A stretch of 64,000 bases of DNA from Nymphaea colorata (lineage: Eukaryota; Streptophyta; Magnoliopsida; Nymphaeales; Nymphaeaceae): contig NC_045146.1 in the NCBI RefSeq assembly GCF_008831285.2, positions 21,197,149-21,261,148 on the forward strand. The letters are read 5' to 3'. Position numbers and translations under genes: made by a program. Below are positions 22,901 through 36,000 of this stretch, one piece after another. Position 1 is the first letter of the stretch; the number at the start of each line of letters is the position of its first letter. A model generated the notes under the pieces. That model ran no database searches and had not been told where the DNA came from. It worked only from the letters and a program-made list of their open reading frames with translations.

Positions 22901-25900
22901 CCAAGTTCTTAAAATTTATCGATAAAACCTATACTGCCATGGAAATTATTACCCTTTTATGCTCCACCAGTATTTTGTCACTTTGGTATAACTTCATTGA
23001 TAACATGGTCCACTTTTCTTTTCTTGAAGCATCACTATGAAAGGTGATTTTGTGACCTTTAAAACTTTTTTATGGAAAATTACAGGAAGAGCACTTACAA
23101 AGGAACCACCTGTGGATAGAATGCACCTTTCCACTCAGTCTTCTAGGACTCAGCACCACCCTTTTTTGTGTTGCATTACTTCATGCCAAAGTCTTGAAAC
23201 TCTAGTTACTTTGTGCTCTTTGCGGATGACTTTCTTATGTTTACATGTATCTTTTGATAAACATAAAAGGAAAAATATCATATGCACTTGAACGCAGTAC
23301 ATTCTAGCTGACTATTTCGGCTGCAAGTCTTTTATCTGCTTGAGAACATTGGGAATAAAATATTCATGTTTTTTTGGCGCACATATTTAATAAGGACATG
23401 AAAAGCAATTGTTATATCCCCTGGCTTCCAAACATGAAGATAATATTCATGGAGTTGGTTTTTGTAAACACCGTGGTCAATAGTGAAGCCATTAAGTAAA
23501 GTGCATCACATCCAAATGTACTAGAAACACTTTCTCACAAAAGGACAAGTAGGTGAGGGTTCCATGAATCCATGTCACAAAACAGCAAAAGCATCCGAGT
23601 CGACATGACTCGGGTGCAGGTGTAGGTGAGCCTCAGGCACAGCACTAGGTGCAGTCAACACGAATCCAGTGTGGTCAAACCGCGTTGAGGTCATTTTTAT
23701 CCTTTTTCAATTTATTTTTGGCAATGATGCTTCTGTTTTTCTGTTTTTTCTGTTTTCCTGCATTTGTATACTGTTTTTAGTATTGAATGATATTTGGTTT
23801 ATATAATATTATATGTTATAATTATATATTTTCAATCAAAGTAGGAGCTGAACAAAGTATCAACAATTGTGTTAATAGCTTTATTTATGCATGATCCATA
23901 CTATTAGTTGAATGCTATATTATATTATATATTATATATTATATATATGATTTCAACTCAAAAGTAGAGCTGAACAAAGTATCAACAATGAGAAATAGGA
24001 GGAATCCAGACGGCCGTACTTTTTGTTCCATTTTTAAATCTACGTCTACAAAATCCCACGCGATGAATGACGGAAAATTGTTTGTAATATTGTCCATACT
24101 TTCCTCAATTCCGATATTCTATGGTAGCGATGGAGTCAGAAGTGTGTAGATGACAGGCATAATAGGCTCAATCGAGTGGAGGAGGGTCCATGTGGCAGCT
24201 GCCACACAAACCACATATACTTTTGCCTTGTTCTGTGGGCTATATGTTAGATACCAACAGAACCATTCGATTGATTTTACATATTCAAAGCCCAAGAATG
24301 AATGAAATTTCCATACCTATTTAAAAAAAAATTAAGACAAGTATGTGCAAGAATCTTTGTTTTTTTGGTCTTTTGGGCACATAAATCCATCTTTCATGGG
24401 TATATCTAGGAAGCATAAACTTTGGGGGCATTGTAAGCCTCAAAGCTGAGATCCAAACTCCAAAGTGACATAAGACATTTAAGAATCTCAAATCCAATAG
24501 ACATCATATGTGTACTTATAGAAATAGTCCATGAACATTCTAATATCAAGACTTTTTTTGTTTCCCTTTATTAATGATATTAAAAGAAGAAAACTTGTCC
24601 TGCACTCTAGCTGTCTATTTATAGAGCTCCTTGGAAAAAATATAGGAGTGGAGCTTAGCACCTAGCCCTATAAGTTGTCTGTTTGTGGGGCACCACACCA
24701 CTAGTAGTCACATAATATAGTACTGGAACCTGTAATTTAATTTCAGAATGTAGAATATCTAGGAAAGAAGATTTCTTACGTTGTAAGCTGTCTGATATGG
24801 GAAACTGAGGAGAGTCCTTGTCAATGGATATGAAGAAGCACTTTCTTGATTGGTGATCCTAAAATTGAAGATCATGAAGAGCAAGAAAGGAGATGAAGCA
24901 ACCTTCAATGGTGTACCAGGGAAAAAAAATAAAAAAGATTTAAAACCAATACAGGAAACAAAAATGTTGCCCTTACAAATTACAAAGAATCTACGTGACA
25001 CAGGAGCTGCAATCATTATCACAACCACTAGTCAAGATGATTGAACTGCTGTTCTGGAATCATTTCTATTTTATCTACTAGTATATAATCTTGGACACAG
25101 AAATTACTATACAGATTTGACAAACCAAAGCCTGGAATTCCCACCGTCGTGACAAAATTCTCTACTCCATGAACTTTAAGTGCACTGTGCATATGCTCCC
25201 TGTTGATATCCTTCAGGAATACATAATTAGGGAGGGACAGACACCCGTTAAGATACAGAAACCGAATTTCACAAAAGAACATATGTGTTTTACATTTTAA
25301 CTATTTTGTTGGCTATTGAAACCTTTAAGAAGTTCAAGATTCATCAAACCAATAGATATAATAGGATGCCTCAAACCATCACCAGGAACAGGTGATGCTT
25401 TCACCTCTGGACAGGATTCAGGAACAAATATATGAGTTTCACTTGCATGGTTGGCAGCCTATCACATTCTCGCTACTTGAAGCATGGCCAATGGCCATAA
25501 TCTCTATAGAGGCACTATGGCAGCTACCTCCCTGTCACTCCTTACGAAATCATTGCTTGAAACAACACCCAGAAGAGCCATTCATGACCAATAAGAACTA
25601 TGAGTAGTATTTATGTGGTTGCAGCAATGTCTATGTCAAGCAGGTGCAGCAACAAACAAGTTACTTCCGTTTTTGTTTAATCATTGTTGAAATCATAGTT
25701 TGTTCATTGTTAGTCGTTAGTTTTATTGTTCATATATAATTATATATATAATTCTTTAACCGATAAAGCTAGCGATTAACAATTAACAAACTATCATTTT
25801 AACAATGATTCAATGAAAATGAAAGTAATTTGTTTGTTGCCGTACCCAAGCCGCACCTGAGTCACATCTGCAGCTCCCCTGAGTCATGTCGACTTTGGTA

Positions 25901-26953
25901 TCGCAACCTTTTATAGGAGTTCACGCTACTTAGAGCAATGTTTTTTGCATCAAGGTATGTTTGTTGGATTGATAAAAAGACAACAGCTCAACTTGCATAA
26001 AAAACTGATAAAACAAAAACTAGAATCTGATTCGATCTAAAGTGTGATTTTTAGTTAATAAGCAAGAACCAACAAATATCAAGTTTAGGTTGAGCAACGA
26101 ATATATGCCAGTATTTTTATGGAAGTGTTTTCCAATGGTTATATGTGTGTGTGTGTGTGCATGTGTTGTTAAAAGCATTAGGCAGAGCATAGGTGATGAG
26201 TAGAGCCTAGAGCATAGGCATGCTTGAACTGGACTAGGTGCTTTAAGCAGTGAAAAGGAAAATAAAGTACAAGCAAAATTCAACACTTAAGTTTTTTGTA
26301 TACATATGGATTTGCTGGCTAGTTTTTGGCAAAAGATATCCAAATGAGAGGGCACATGTCCCAAAAAATGAGAAAAAGATAGCATGACCACTCGATGTAA
26401 GTAAAGAGAGTGGATTCATGGTATGTGGGGATCCATCTTCTCTCTCTCTCTCTTTCTACAGATATATATATATATATATCTAAGTCACATGGGTACTTCA
26501 ATAAGGTCCACGTACCCATGTCGCCGTACCCATACCCAAAATGGGTACTTGACACTTGGGTACCTATAAATCCAAACTGCTTAATTTTATTTTGATTTAA
26601 TTTTTTCCACCTTACTTTTTATTCTATTCTTTGGATGTGAAAATTCGATTGATGTTCATATTTGATTAGGGGGCTGCTTGTTTGTCCATATGTTTTAAAG
26701 TTTTTCATAGGTTTCTTAAACACAATGTTGTAAGAGCCGTTGATATAATTTTCTATGTTATTTATTTGTTTATGTTGATGTATATTCTTTATTTTGATAC
26801 ATATTTTCTAAGTATTTCTTATTGTTTATATATATATATACGGCCGTACCCCGCACCCAAGTTTTTTGAAAATGATCAGTACCCGCATCGGTACCCACAC
26901 CGGCACCCGTACCCATACCGGTACCCGCACGGCACCCATACCCATACCTATGT

Positions 26954-27035
<82 letters not shown>

Positions 27036-30000
27036 CGTGTGTGTGTGTGTGTGTATGTATGTATATATTATAGTTACAAATAACGTTTTGGAGTTTTAAA
27101 CAGCGAGGTTTTTCTCGGGTATAATACAGCGAGCTTGAAAAAAAAGAAAAATACGGTAAGTTTTAAAAATTTTAAAAACTAAAAATGGAGGAAAAATAAA
27201 ATAAGTGAGAAACTAATAACACAAACATCAAAAGATAAGTAGCTTTGCAACAAATAAAAAATAGAAATGAAAAAAAACTGTTTGGCGTTAAAAAAAATGA
27301 AAAAACGAAAAAAATGCATTAAGGGAAACCAATAAATTGCAGTACCAGTTATTAGAAGGAACAAGAAAAATGAAGCATTTTTCAATGAAAAGACAATAAA
27401 TTAATGCTTATAAGTGTTATAAGGCATGCAAATTTCTACCATTTCTGAATGCTAACTATTAAATATTCATTTCTAGTTTTTGAAACTGAAATCCTGAAAA
27501 ACAAAGCCTCAAATTACTAATCTAACTTTAAAAAGTGAAGAATAAATCCTCAATCTAATTGCAACTTTTATGTTGAAATTGTTTTCTGTAAAACTGACTT
27601 CAGTTATACTTTTAATGAAGAGGAAAAAAGTTGTTAAGAAGATTTTATATATACACACACAGAAAACAGAGTTTAAAATGTAAAAATGCACACAAATGTT
27701 TATATAATAGTATATGATTGTAATTGTAAGTTTGTAACTATAAGTGTTCACACACGCATACATGTGTGTACACACGCGCATACTTTTGATTCAAAATCAC
27801 ATGCAACAACGAAAGGTCAAACTGCTGCACAAAAACAAAAGAAGAAAAAAAGATGTCTCAAAAGAAGAACAAGGAGAAAAAGAACAAAAAGTTCATTTAA
27901 AAAAAAAGCCTAGGGAATCCTAGAAGTCCTAGGCAATATTTTAGGTGATTTAAGTGGTAAGTCGCATAGGAACAGCTAGCCTAGGTGACCAACTGAGTCT
28001 AAGCAAGCTTTTGACATTATATGTGTGTGAGAAGGCCAACTCTTTCATGTGGCTTGTTGCTCATGGCATACCTGCAAGAGGTGAGGGGGAAAGAGGAAGG
28101 GGCCAACCAGGTGCCCAAGCTGTAAAAGAGGGGAATCTTTCCTCTTTTCCATCCAGCTTGTTATGCCCAGAAAAGCTGGTCTGCATGGTAGAGCCATGCC
28201 ATTGATGCTCTTTCTGGTGCTCATTGATAGATGATGAAAGACTGATTGACCTTGGTATCCTGCAGGAGGTAGCTTGCTTCCAAGCACTAGTGCAGGAACT
28301 GAACCATGACAGTACAGAGAATTTGGGAGGGGGGGGGGTGTTATATATAAATATATATACTCATAATATAGAGGTTTGTATCTCAATAGGTATGTGTGAT
28401 GCATCTTATCCTTATAATTGTGATGATGGCTTGTGCCCACTTATTTTTTTCTTTCCACTTTTAAATGTGAAAAAACTTCATATGGGTTTACAATCTAATG
28501 TAAGTGAAAAAGGATATGTGACAACGATGCTACCCAGTGATACTTAACCATCCATTATATACTTACTGTTCAGCTCGACAATGCTTCTTTCATGAAATCC
28601 ATTATCCTTTAGCTTGTGTGCGAGAAAGCATTCAGTTCAGGTACTGCCTGTAAAGGACAATAAATGACAGCAATAATGCTACCTGCATTCTTGGATCAGC
28701 TTAGATAGTGTTCACGATTGGTACTGCCCACAAAGGACAATAAGTGACACCAATAATGCAATCTGTCATTCTTGGATGATTGGATCACCTTAGATAGACT
28801 TCATGGTTTATAGTGCAGGATTTCTGTGTAGGCCAGATAAGAATCTTTATCCAACATGGTTCTTTAAATAATAATCCCTGCCAACATTCATAATGCTCTG
28901 ATAACCTAATCATCCAGGCAGATGACAGAATTGGTCATCAAAGATTACCTGATGCAATGTCAAATTTCTTACATCATCTACCACATATTAAGTTAATTAA
29001 CATACCTTCTCATTGGATTCTTGTCATTTGCGTTGTTCCTTGCTAAGGAGGAAGGGCCCAGTTTTATCAGGAAATATCTTCTATGTTGAGCAAAAGACTT
29101 GGATGGATATATATTTACAGTTTACAGATCAATGCTTGTTTCAAGCCCCAAGTATAGTGCTTATGGAATCACACACCAAAAAAATTGTATTCTAAGCAAA
29201 AGGTAGTAGATGAGCAGGAGTATGGCTTAGAAATTATTTGGAGGGGCCCCATATGAATCATTATTTCAGTAGCATGTAACAGTTATATTGTCAGGAGATG
29301 ATCATTTGATTATAAGATCCTCAAACGTATGTTTCATGCAAAAGGACCAATGGCTATTGACATAATTTCTAGTCACTCGAGGAGATCTATCCAAGGACAA
29401 CTTGGTAACACTGAATAATATGCACACAAAACCTCGTTTGAAATAGAATATCTGATTGTGAATGGGAAATGATTGAATATTGTGTTGTAATTGAAGCATG
29501 TTAATGTTTTCTGAAAGACCCAAGAAATAGTTACAGCCTTAGGGTGTATCCCATGGATCTTAATCTATGGAAAACAAGCCCCCCACCAACACATCCCTCC
29601 CCCCTCCCCCCAACCCCACCACCCTACACCCCCCTTCTCCCCTCCAACTCCGCTCCTTGAGAAAAACCTTCCAACTACAGATTCATGGATGTGGTGGCTA
29701 AAATGCATACTTTAGGGATATGAATAGATAAGAGGAATTCAAATCAAGTCTCAGGGTCCAGGCCCTGATTTATAGAAGATCCTTACATCTAATCACACCC
29801 TTGAAGTGCTATGATCTGCACCAGCTGATTTGGTCTGTCCTGTTAAACAACTATATCAGTTTGCGCATGCCCTGAAGGAAAGTTGTTGGCAAATATTGAG
29901 GGAACTTTGTTCTGTAAATCAAAAAGGAAGTACAAAGGAGAACTTTTTCTATGAGATTCTTAATCTAAATATATCTTTTTTATTTTAGTTATGGTGGCAT

Positions 30001-33000
30001 ATCAGGTTCGCATTGGGCAGGTGGTGCTTCTTTTAGAAGGTCAGGCACACTAATTTCTATATTTGGGCTCACGTCTAGCACCATACTCAAGCAAGAGATG
30101 ATGAACTTTAGCATGATCAAATATTGAAGCTGAATATCAGGTGATGGCACTGATTACAATTGAAGTACGTGAGGCATTTCCTGGTTTCATTGAAATGGAA
30201 TTTTAAAGGTTAAATGATATTTAAGCTTTCATTATAATAGAAGCATAATGGTCATATTGACTAATCGTATACACTGGTAGAATGAAGCATATTGTGTTAA
30301 AGCCACACTTTGCTTGGGAGCATGTTGAAGTGTGAACTGCAGTTATTACTTGTACTAAGGAAGACCAAGTATCTCAGTCATTTAAAACTATTATTATGAG
30401 ATCCTGATATTCGTGCTCGAAAGTATGTGTTATTCATTACGTGTGCAGCTGCAGGTAAGACAAAAAAAGCACTAGTCAGCACCTTGGTTGCGGGCCTTCT
30501 GGAAGTCCAATACTTGTTTAGAAAGAATGAAATGATGAAACTAACCTTAAAAACAAAGAAGATTTTAAAATAACAATATAACAATATAATCAGAAAACAT
30601 GAAATATACCTAGATATCTAAATTCTCTTTTTTATTTAAAAAAAAAAAAAAACCTAGGCACCCCCCCAGGCGGTTGAATAGGCACCTAGGCACCGGACTT
30701 GTTTGCAGGGAGCTTAGGTGCAGCTTTGACTACATGAAGTCAGGACTACAAAAGGAATAGAAATGGCGTTGATACTGTTGTTCTTTTGTGCAATTTTTTG
30801 CTGGATGAGGGCCCTTTTGGTACCTTAGAGTTGAGGCATGCAACACTAAATATAAGTGTTTGGGTTACTGATTTAATAGTCAATACTCTTGTTTTCTTCT
30901 TCTCTTGGATTCTTATGCTACAAAGCATGGATTTGAGTGGCTTTTGACGCTTTATTATGCTTCTTATTTTGTAAAACTTTTAAAACAGCAACAGATTTAG
31001 ATTAATTGTTCTTATTAATAGTTTTCTATCTTTACTTGAACAACGAGCTTGGAAACATGCTCCTTGTTTTGATTGTTTTTCCTCCTATTTTAATGTTTTC
31101 ATTGTTGCTTGTTGGTGCTACGTATGTTCCAAATGGGGTTGAGATCCACAAAAATAAAAAAATTCAGTCTCAGGTACGAAGTTTTTTTTTTTTTTTGATA
31201 TGTAATTTTTATTACTTTTTTTCCAAATTTAGGAATCAAGAGATTTTACAGTCTTTCCTTTTAAAAATCCGTGGTAGTCATAATTGCTTTCAATATATAG
31301 GGAGCTGAATATAGATGGTCTCTTGACTTACCAAGTTTCATGTGGTTTATATAAACTACCAGAGGGAAAAAGATCACATGGACATCATTTAATATCTGAG
31401 TAGGTACGTAAGGTTTTAGGTATGTTCTGATACCAAAGGTATGGCACCACAGTTTCCCATCTCCAAAAAAGTCAGAAGTTGAAAACCAAAAGTAAATGTT
31501 TCATTGAATCTGGTTGAGATATGATCCAGGCCCAATCCGTGCCATACCCAGGACATTACATATCTAGCTGTGCCAACACAGTTACTGCACCCATGTACCC
31601 ATGCTCATACTCTAACTTTCCATTATTTTTTTGTTGCATGACCATGGCAGTTGTTCCACTTAAACTCTTGATAACTATTGTTCAGCATCAGGATTCCGTT
31701 ATCCCAATAATATGCATTACATACTGTGATTGCTGGTGTGAGTTTGTGGGCCTCAGGGTCATCCTCATTTGGTTTAAGAAAAGATCAGATGTATCTCTTA
31801 TTAATCCTTAAAAGAGTATTACACTCCCTAAGCAACCCAATCATGGTCCTGATTTTTGGTACTTTTTGAAGCTCATTTTTATGTTAGATATGTTTATATT
31901 GGTATCATAAGTGAAATGTTTTGAGCTCTCATTTTATTTCTACTGAAATTATTATGTATGTTTAGTTGGAAAGAGAGGCCACAGTCAAGGGTTTACCAAT
32001 AGGAGAAGCTCATGAAATAAAAATTCCTCCACCTCGCCCTAAGAGAAAACCAAGCAATCCATACCCTCGAAAGATGGGGGTTTCTGCACCAACTGCCAAG
32101 GATTGTCCAGTTTCTTCTGCGTGTGCCAGCAAACCTTCTCTGTTGAACATCAATTCTCCTACAAAGGTATCTATTCTTACTCTGAAATTTTCTTGTGCTG
32201 ATAAACATTTGTACCTTTTCTTGCCATAATCTGTTCTTCAAATTCTTGGTCAGATGCTTCCCATGCTAATTTTTCCATTCAAGGTGACTAAGTCACTAAA
32301 TCATTGAATTCTTTCTTTCAGTCTCTTAGAAACTTGCTGGTCAGCATGTGTATATAGTGTAGTTGGGTCAACATCTTACTAACTCTTAAAGGATGTAGAA
32401 CACATCAGACAAGTTCTGGACCTGAAACTAATATCTGTGCATGGTTGAGTTAAATAATATTTGCAGCATACTTAGCATGATGCAGTGGACAAACAGTTGT
32501 CCGATAACAAGAGCCATGCTCAGGTTGATTAAATGTGTTAATGCAAGTCAATTTAGACTCTATTAAGATGGATTAAATACGCTCAACTCTAGAAGTAATA
32601 TGAACTTCATTTAATGGGGATATATATTTAAATAAATTGGTTAATTCAAAATCTGAAAACAATAATTGTCTTGCATCACAATTAGCTTGTAATGATCAGT
32701 TGTTAGATTGAGAAGAACAGCCACCACAATCTAGCGCATTTGCAAGAAGTAATAAGAAGTAGAAAGAGAGAGAGAGGGGGGGAGAAAGAGAGAGAGAGGA
32801 GTCACTACTCCAACATGGAGGCTGCGACCTACAAGTATGCTCTTTGTGCAAAATAAACATGCGAAAATAACACCCTTAATTACAAGAATGATATTACATG
32901 TATGTCCACATATATGCACCCAATATACAAGATATGTAGATCTTGGCTGAATTCAAATCCAACAACCCTGATCCAATGTTTTAAAAACCTTCCTCAAGCT

Positions 33001-36000
33001 GTATATAGTCCTGAATGACAACTTGTATGTTAAATACCAAAAAGTGTGCATCAACCTTTTGCAAATAGATCAACCACTTGATTCTTAGTTCAAACATGCC
33101 CAGCACGTGACTGTGATGAATCAAATTAGAAAAAATATTTATAGCACTTTGATTATCAGAAGACAACAGCAAGCATGAGATCGATTCTCTTAGCTCGCTT
33201 AACAGGTTTCTAGTCCCATGTAGCTTCAACCACTCCAACAACCATAGATCAGTATTTTTCTTCAATGCTTAACTAGCAACAATATTTTATTTCCTAATGC
33301 TCAGTGGTACTACATTCCTCTAATGAAAATAGAATTAGCTTGAAATTGATCTTTCATTCAGATCTTCTGCTAAGTCTGCATTTCTACAAGTAATAATCTC
33401 ATGTCTTCCTTTATTTGACCAACTTCTTTTACAAAGAATCCCTCTTCAAATTCCCTTTACTATCTCATAATCCTCTTTGTGGATTTATTTGTCTAGTTCT
33501 TTGCATGTGCATGAACTGAAACACTTGATTTACAACATAAACAATGTCTAGTCTGATGAACACGAGTTATTAAAGCTTATCAACTATGTTATAATTGTAT
33601 CATCATACAGTTCTCCATCATGAGAATTTAACTTAGGATATAAACCACTAGAAATAGCCAAAGGTTTACAATTTCTTATCCCTACTCTCCCATCAAAGCA
33701 AGAGTATATTGTTCTGCATAAGAGTTAGAACGTCATCTTTTGTATCCACTTCAACACCGAAAAAGATTATCTCAACTCTTCAAGACCCTTCATCTTATTG
33801 CTTGAGTTGGCAATAGCAATCATGCCAAGTACATATAACAACTACAGTATATCCCTGAAGATAAATAGTGAATCATCAAGAGATCAACTGCAGATTCCAT
33901 AATTTTGAATATTGAGAGGAAAATCTTGAATTAAGACATGGAGCTTCCTTTACCATAGAGGGCTTTCATTAATTCAAATGCATGCTTATTGTGATCCTTC
34001 TCATAACCAGGGGCTACTATATAAAATTTTTCTTTTAAGTTTCCATGTACGAAAATATTTTTGATGTCTTGGCTCAACTCTCACCAGGATCAACAAGCAA
34101 AGCGTGAACGATGTAAAATCCTTTTATTTAGTGACAAGGCTGAAAATCTCATCATTCTGTTGCCTATTCATTCTTGAGTGGAACCTCATACCGCAAGTCT
34201 AGTTTTTGCTGCTCAATGCTTCCATCAAGTTTATATGACTTTTTAAAGCTTAAATTTTTCTCTTGAGGTTGAAAACCGTTTTTGTCAGTTTGAGGTTCAT
34301 GCAATGCTTCCACATCCTCATTCATTGCATTCACCTATTACAGGATGTATAGACTGATAGTAGGTGATGGGTTCATCTATTTTCAAACCTGAGATCTACA
34401 TAATTGAAAATCCATAAAGAAGTTGTTATCACTCACCTTTGAATGTGACGTCAAATCATTTCTTATTGTCTTACTGAAGACTGATTGTTTGAACTTTGAT
34501 TCATCATTAATAATGGAGGAGTTTCCTTTTCTCTTACCACATAGACATGATTTAAAAACTTTTTAGTATCTCCAATTGACAAATTTTTTCTTCATTTTAA
34601 GATGTATTTGGCACATCATTTGTCTCAGCTGATTAACAATCTTCATTCGCATGTGTAAAGAGTTCTGCATTACGCCATAGATGGTAAACCTCGATACTGC
34701 ATTTTTTTCATGCTGAACTTGTGAAGATTTATGTTCAAAACTTTTCTCATCAGAAATAACATTTTTGATGTACTTGACCATACGACCATGACATCTAAAC
34801 ACTTTGTAATCATTTGCATATCCTACAAACTTCCACTTAGATGCTTTGTCTATACTTATTTCTCAAAGATTTGTCAACTTGTACATAGCAAATACATCCA
34901 AAAAATAATAAAAACGTTATACTCAAGATATTGCTTAAAATGAGTAAAATAAAACAACTTGCTTGTTAGAGTGGGTCATGGACAAGCGATTATAACATCT
35001 ACACCTGAATGGAAGCTTCTATCCACATGCCAATAAGAATATTATTATCATAGAATATGTCCATAGCACTTTCAACAATGTGGCTGTGGAAACACGTTGA
35101 AGGAAGGAGATTTAAATTTATTAGAAAAGCCCTAATCATGTTTTAATAGAGATTATTGCAGAAACAAAAAATCACATAGCAGTCCACTAAAAAAAATAAT
35201 AATAAGTAGAACCCCACAATGATTTAATATTCTATAGAACCCCCTAACGACTTTATTTCTTAACACTTTCACTCAAGTTGGAGCATATATATCAACTATG
35301 CTTAGCTTGTTACAACACCTAGAGAAATAAAAAATGGGAATAGGTTTAGTGGACACATCAACAACTTGATCTTTTGAAGCAACATAAACTGTAGATGTCA
35401 TCTCAGCTTAAACCAAGATTACAGCCCAAACTTTTGTTTCATATCTAAGATTATAAAGAATCTTAGGAGATTTATAAAGAAGGTTGTTAAGTGATTGGTT
35501 GTCCTGGTTCTTAACCTTTTTTAGATTAGAATGGAAACTGCTATGGAGCATGTTCAGATCGGCCAGCAAGATCGTTATAATGGTATCAAAGCTGGTTCAA
35601 CATTTGGACCTTGGGTCTCACAAGATTGGAAACTGCTATGGAGAAGGTTGAGATCCACCAGCCAGATCGTTATAATGGTATCAAAGCTGGTTCAACATTT
35701 GGACCTTGAGTCTCACACGTGTGGATGCATGTGCTTAAAGGGCGGTGGATGTGAGAGTTTAGTCCAGTATCGAAAATTCAAAGGAACCTTCAACGACATA
35801 TAAATAGGTTGGTTAAGAGATCGAATGTCCTGACTCCTAGCACTTTTGGAGGAGAAATCGAAATTGCTAAGAGGTGGATTGGGATCCTCCATACTATGAA
35901 TCGGAGCATGGTATGCGAGTGCACCAAGTCATGACAAGTGGTATTAGAGGCAGTTTAACACTCTAACCTCGGTCCCACACATGTGGAAGCATGTGCCTTA

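Noticed and set aside
24850-25044. Transposase remnant inside the 2.3-kb inverted-repeat element
   Set aside because: The Lys-rich 64-codon frame has no transposase motif.
26682-27083. 133-codon frame ending in long Tyr-Ile and Arg-Glu runs
   Set aside because: Translation of TA, GA and GT microsatellites.
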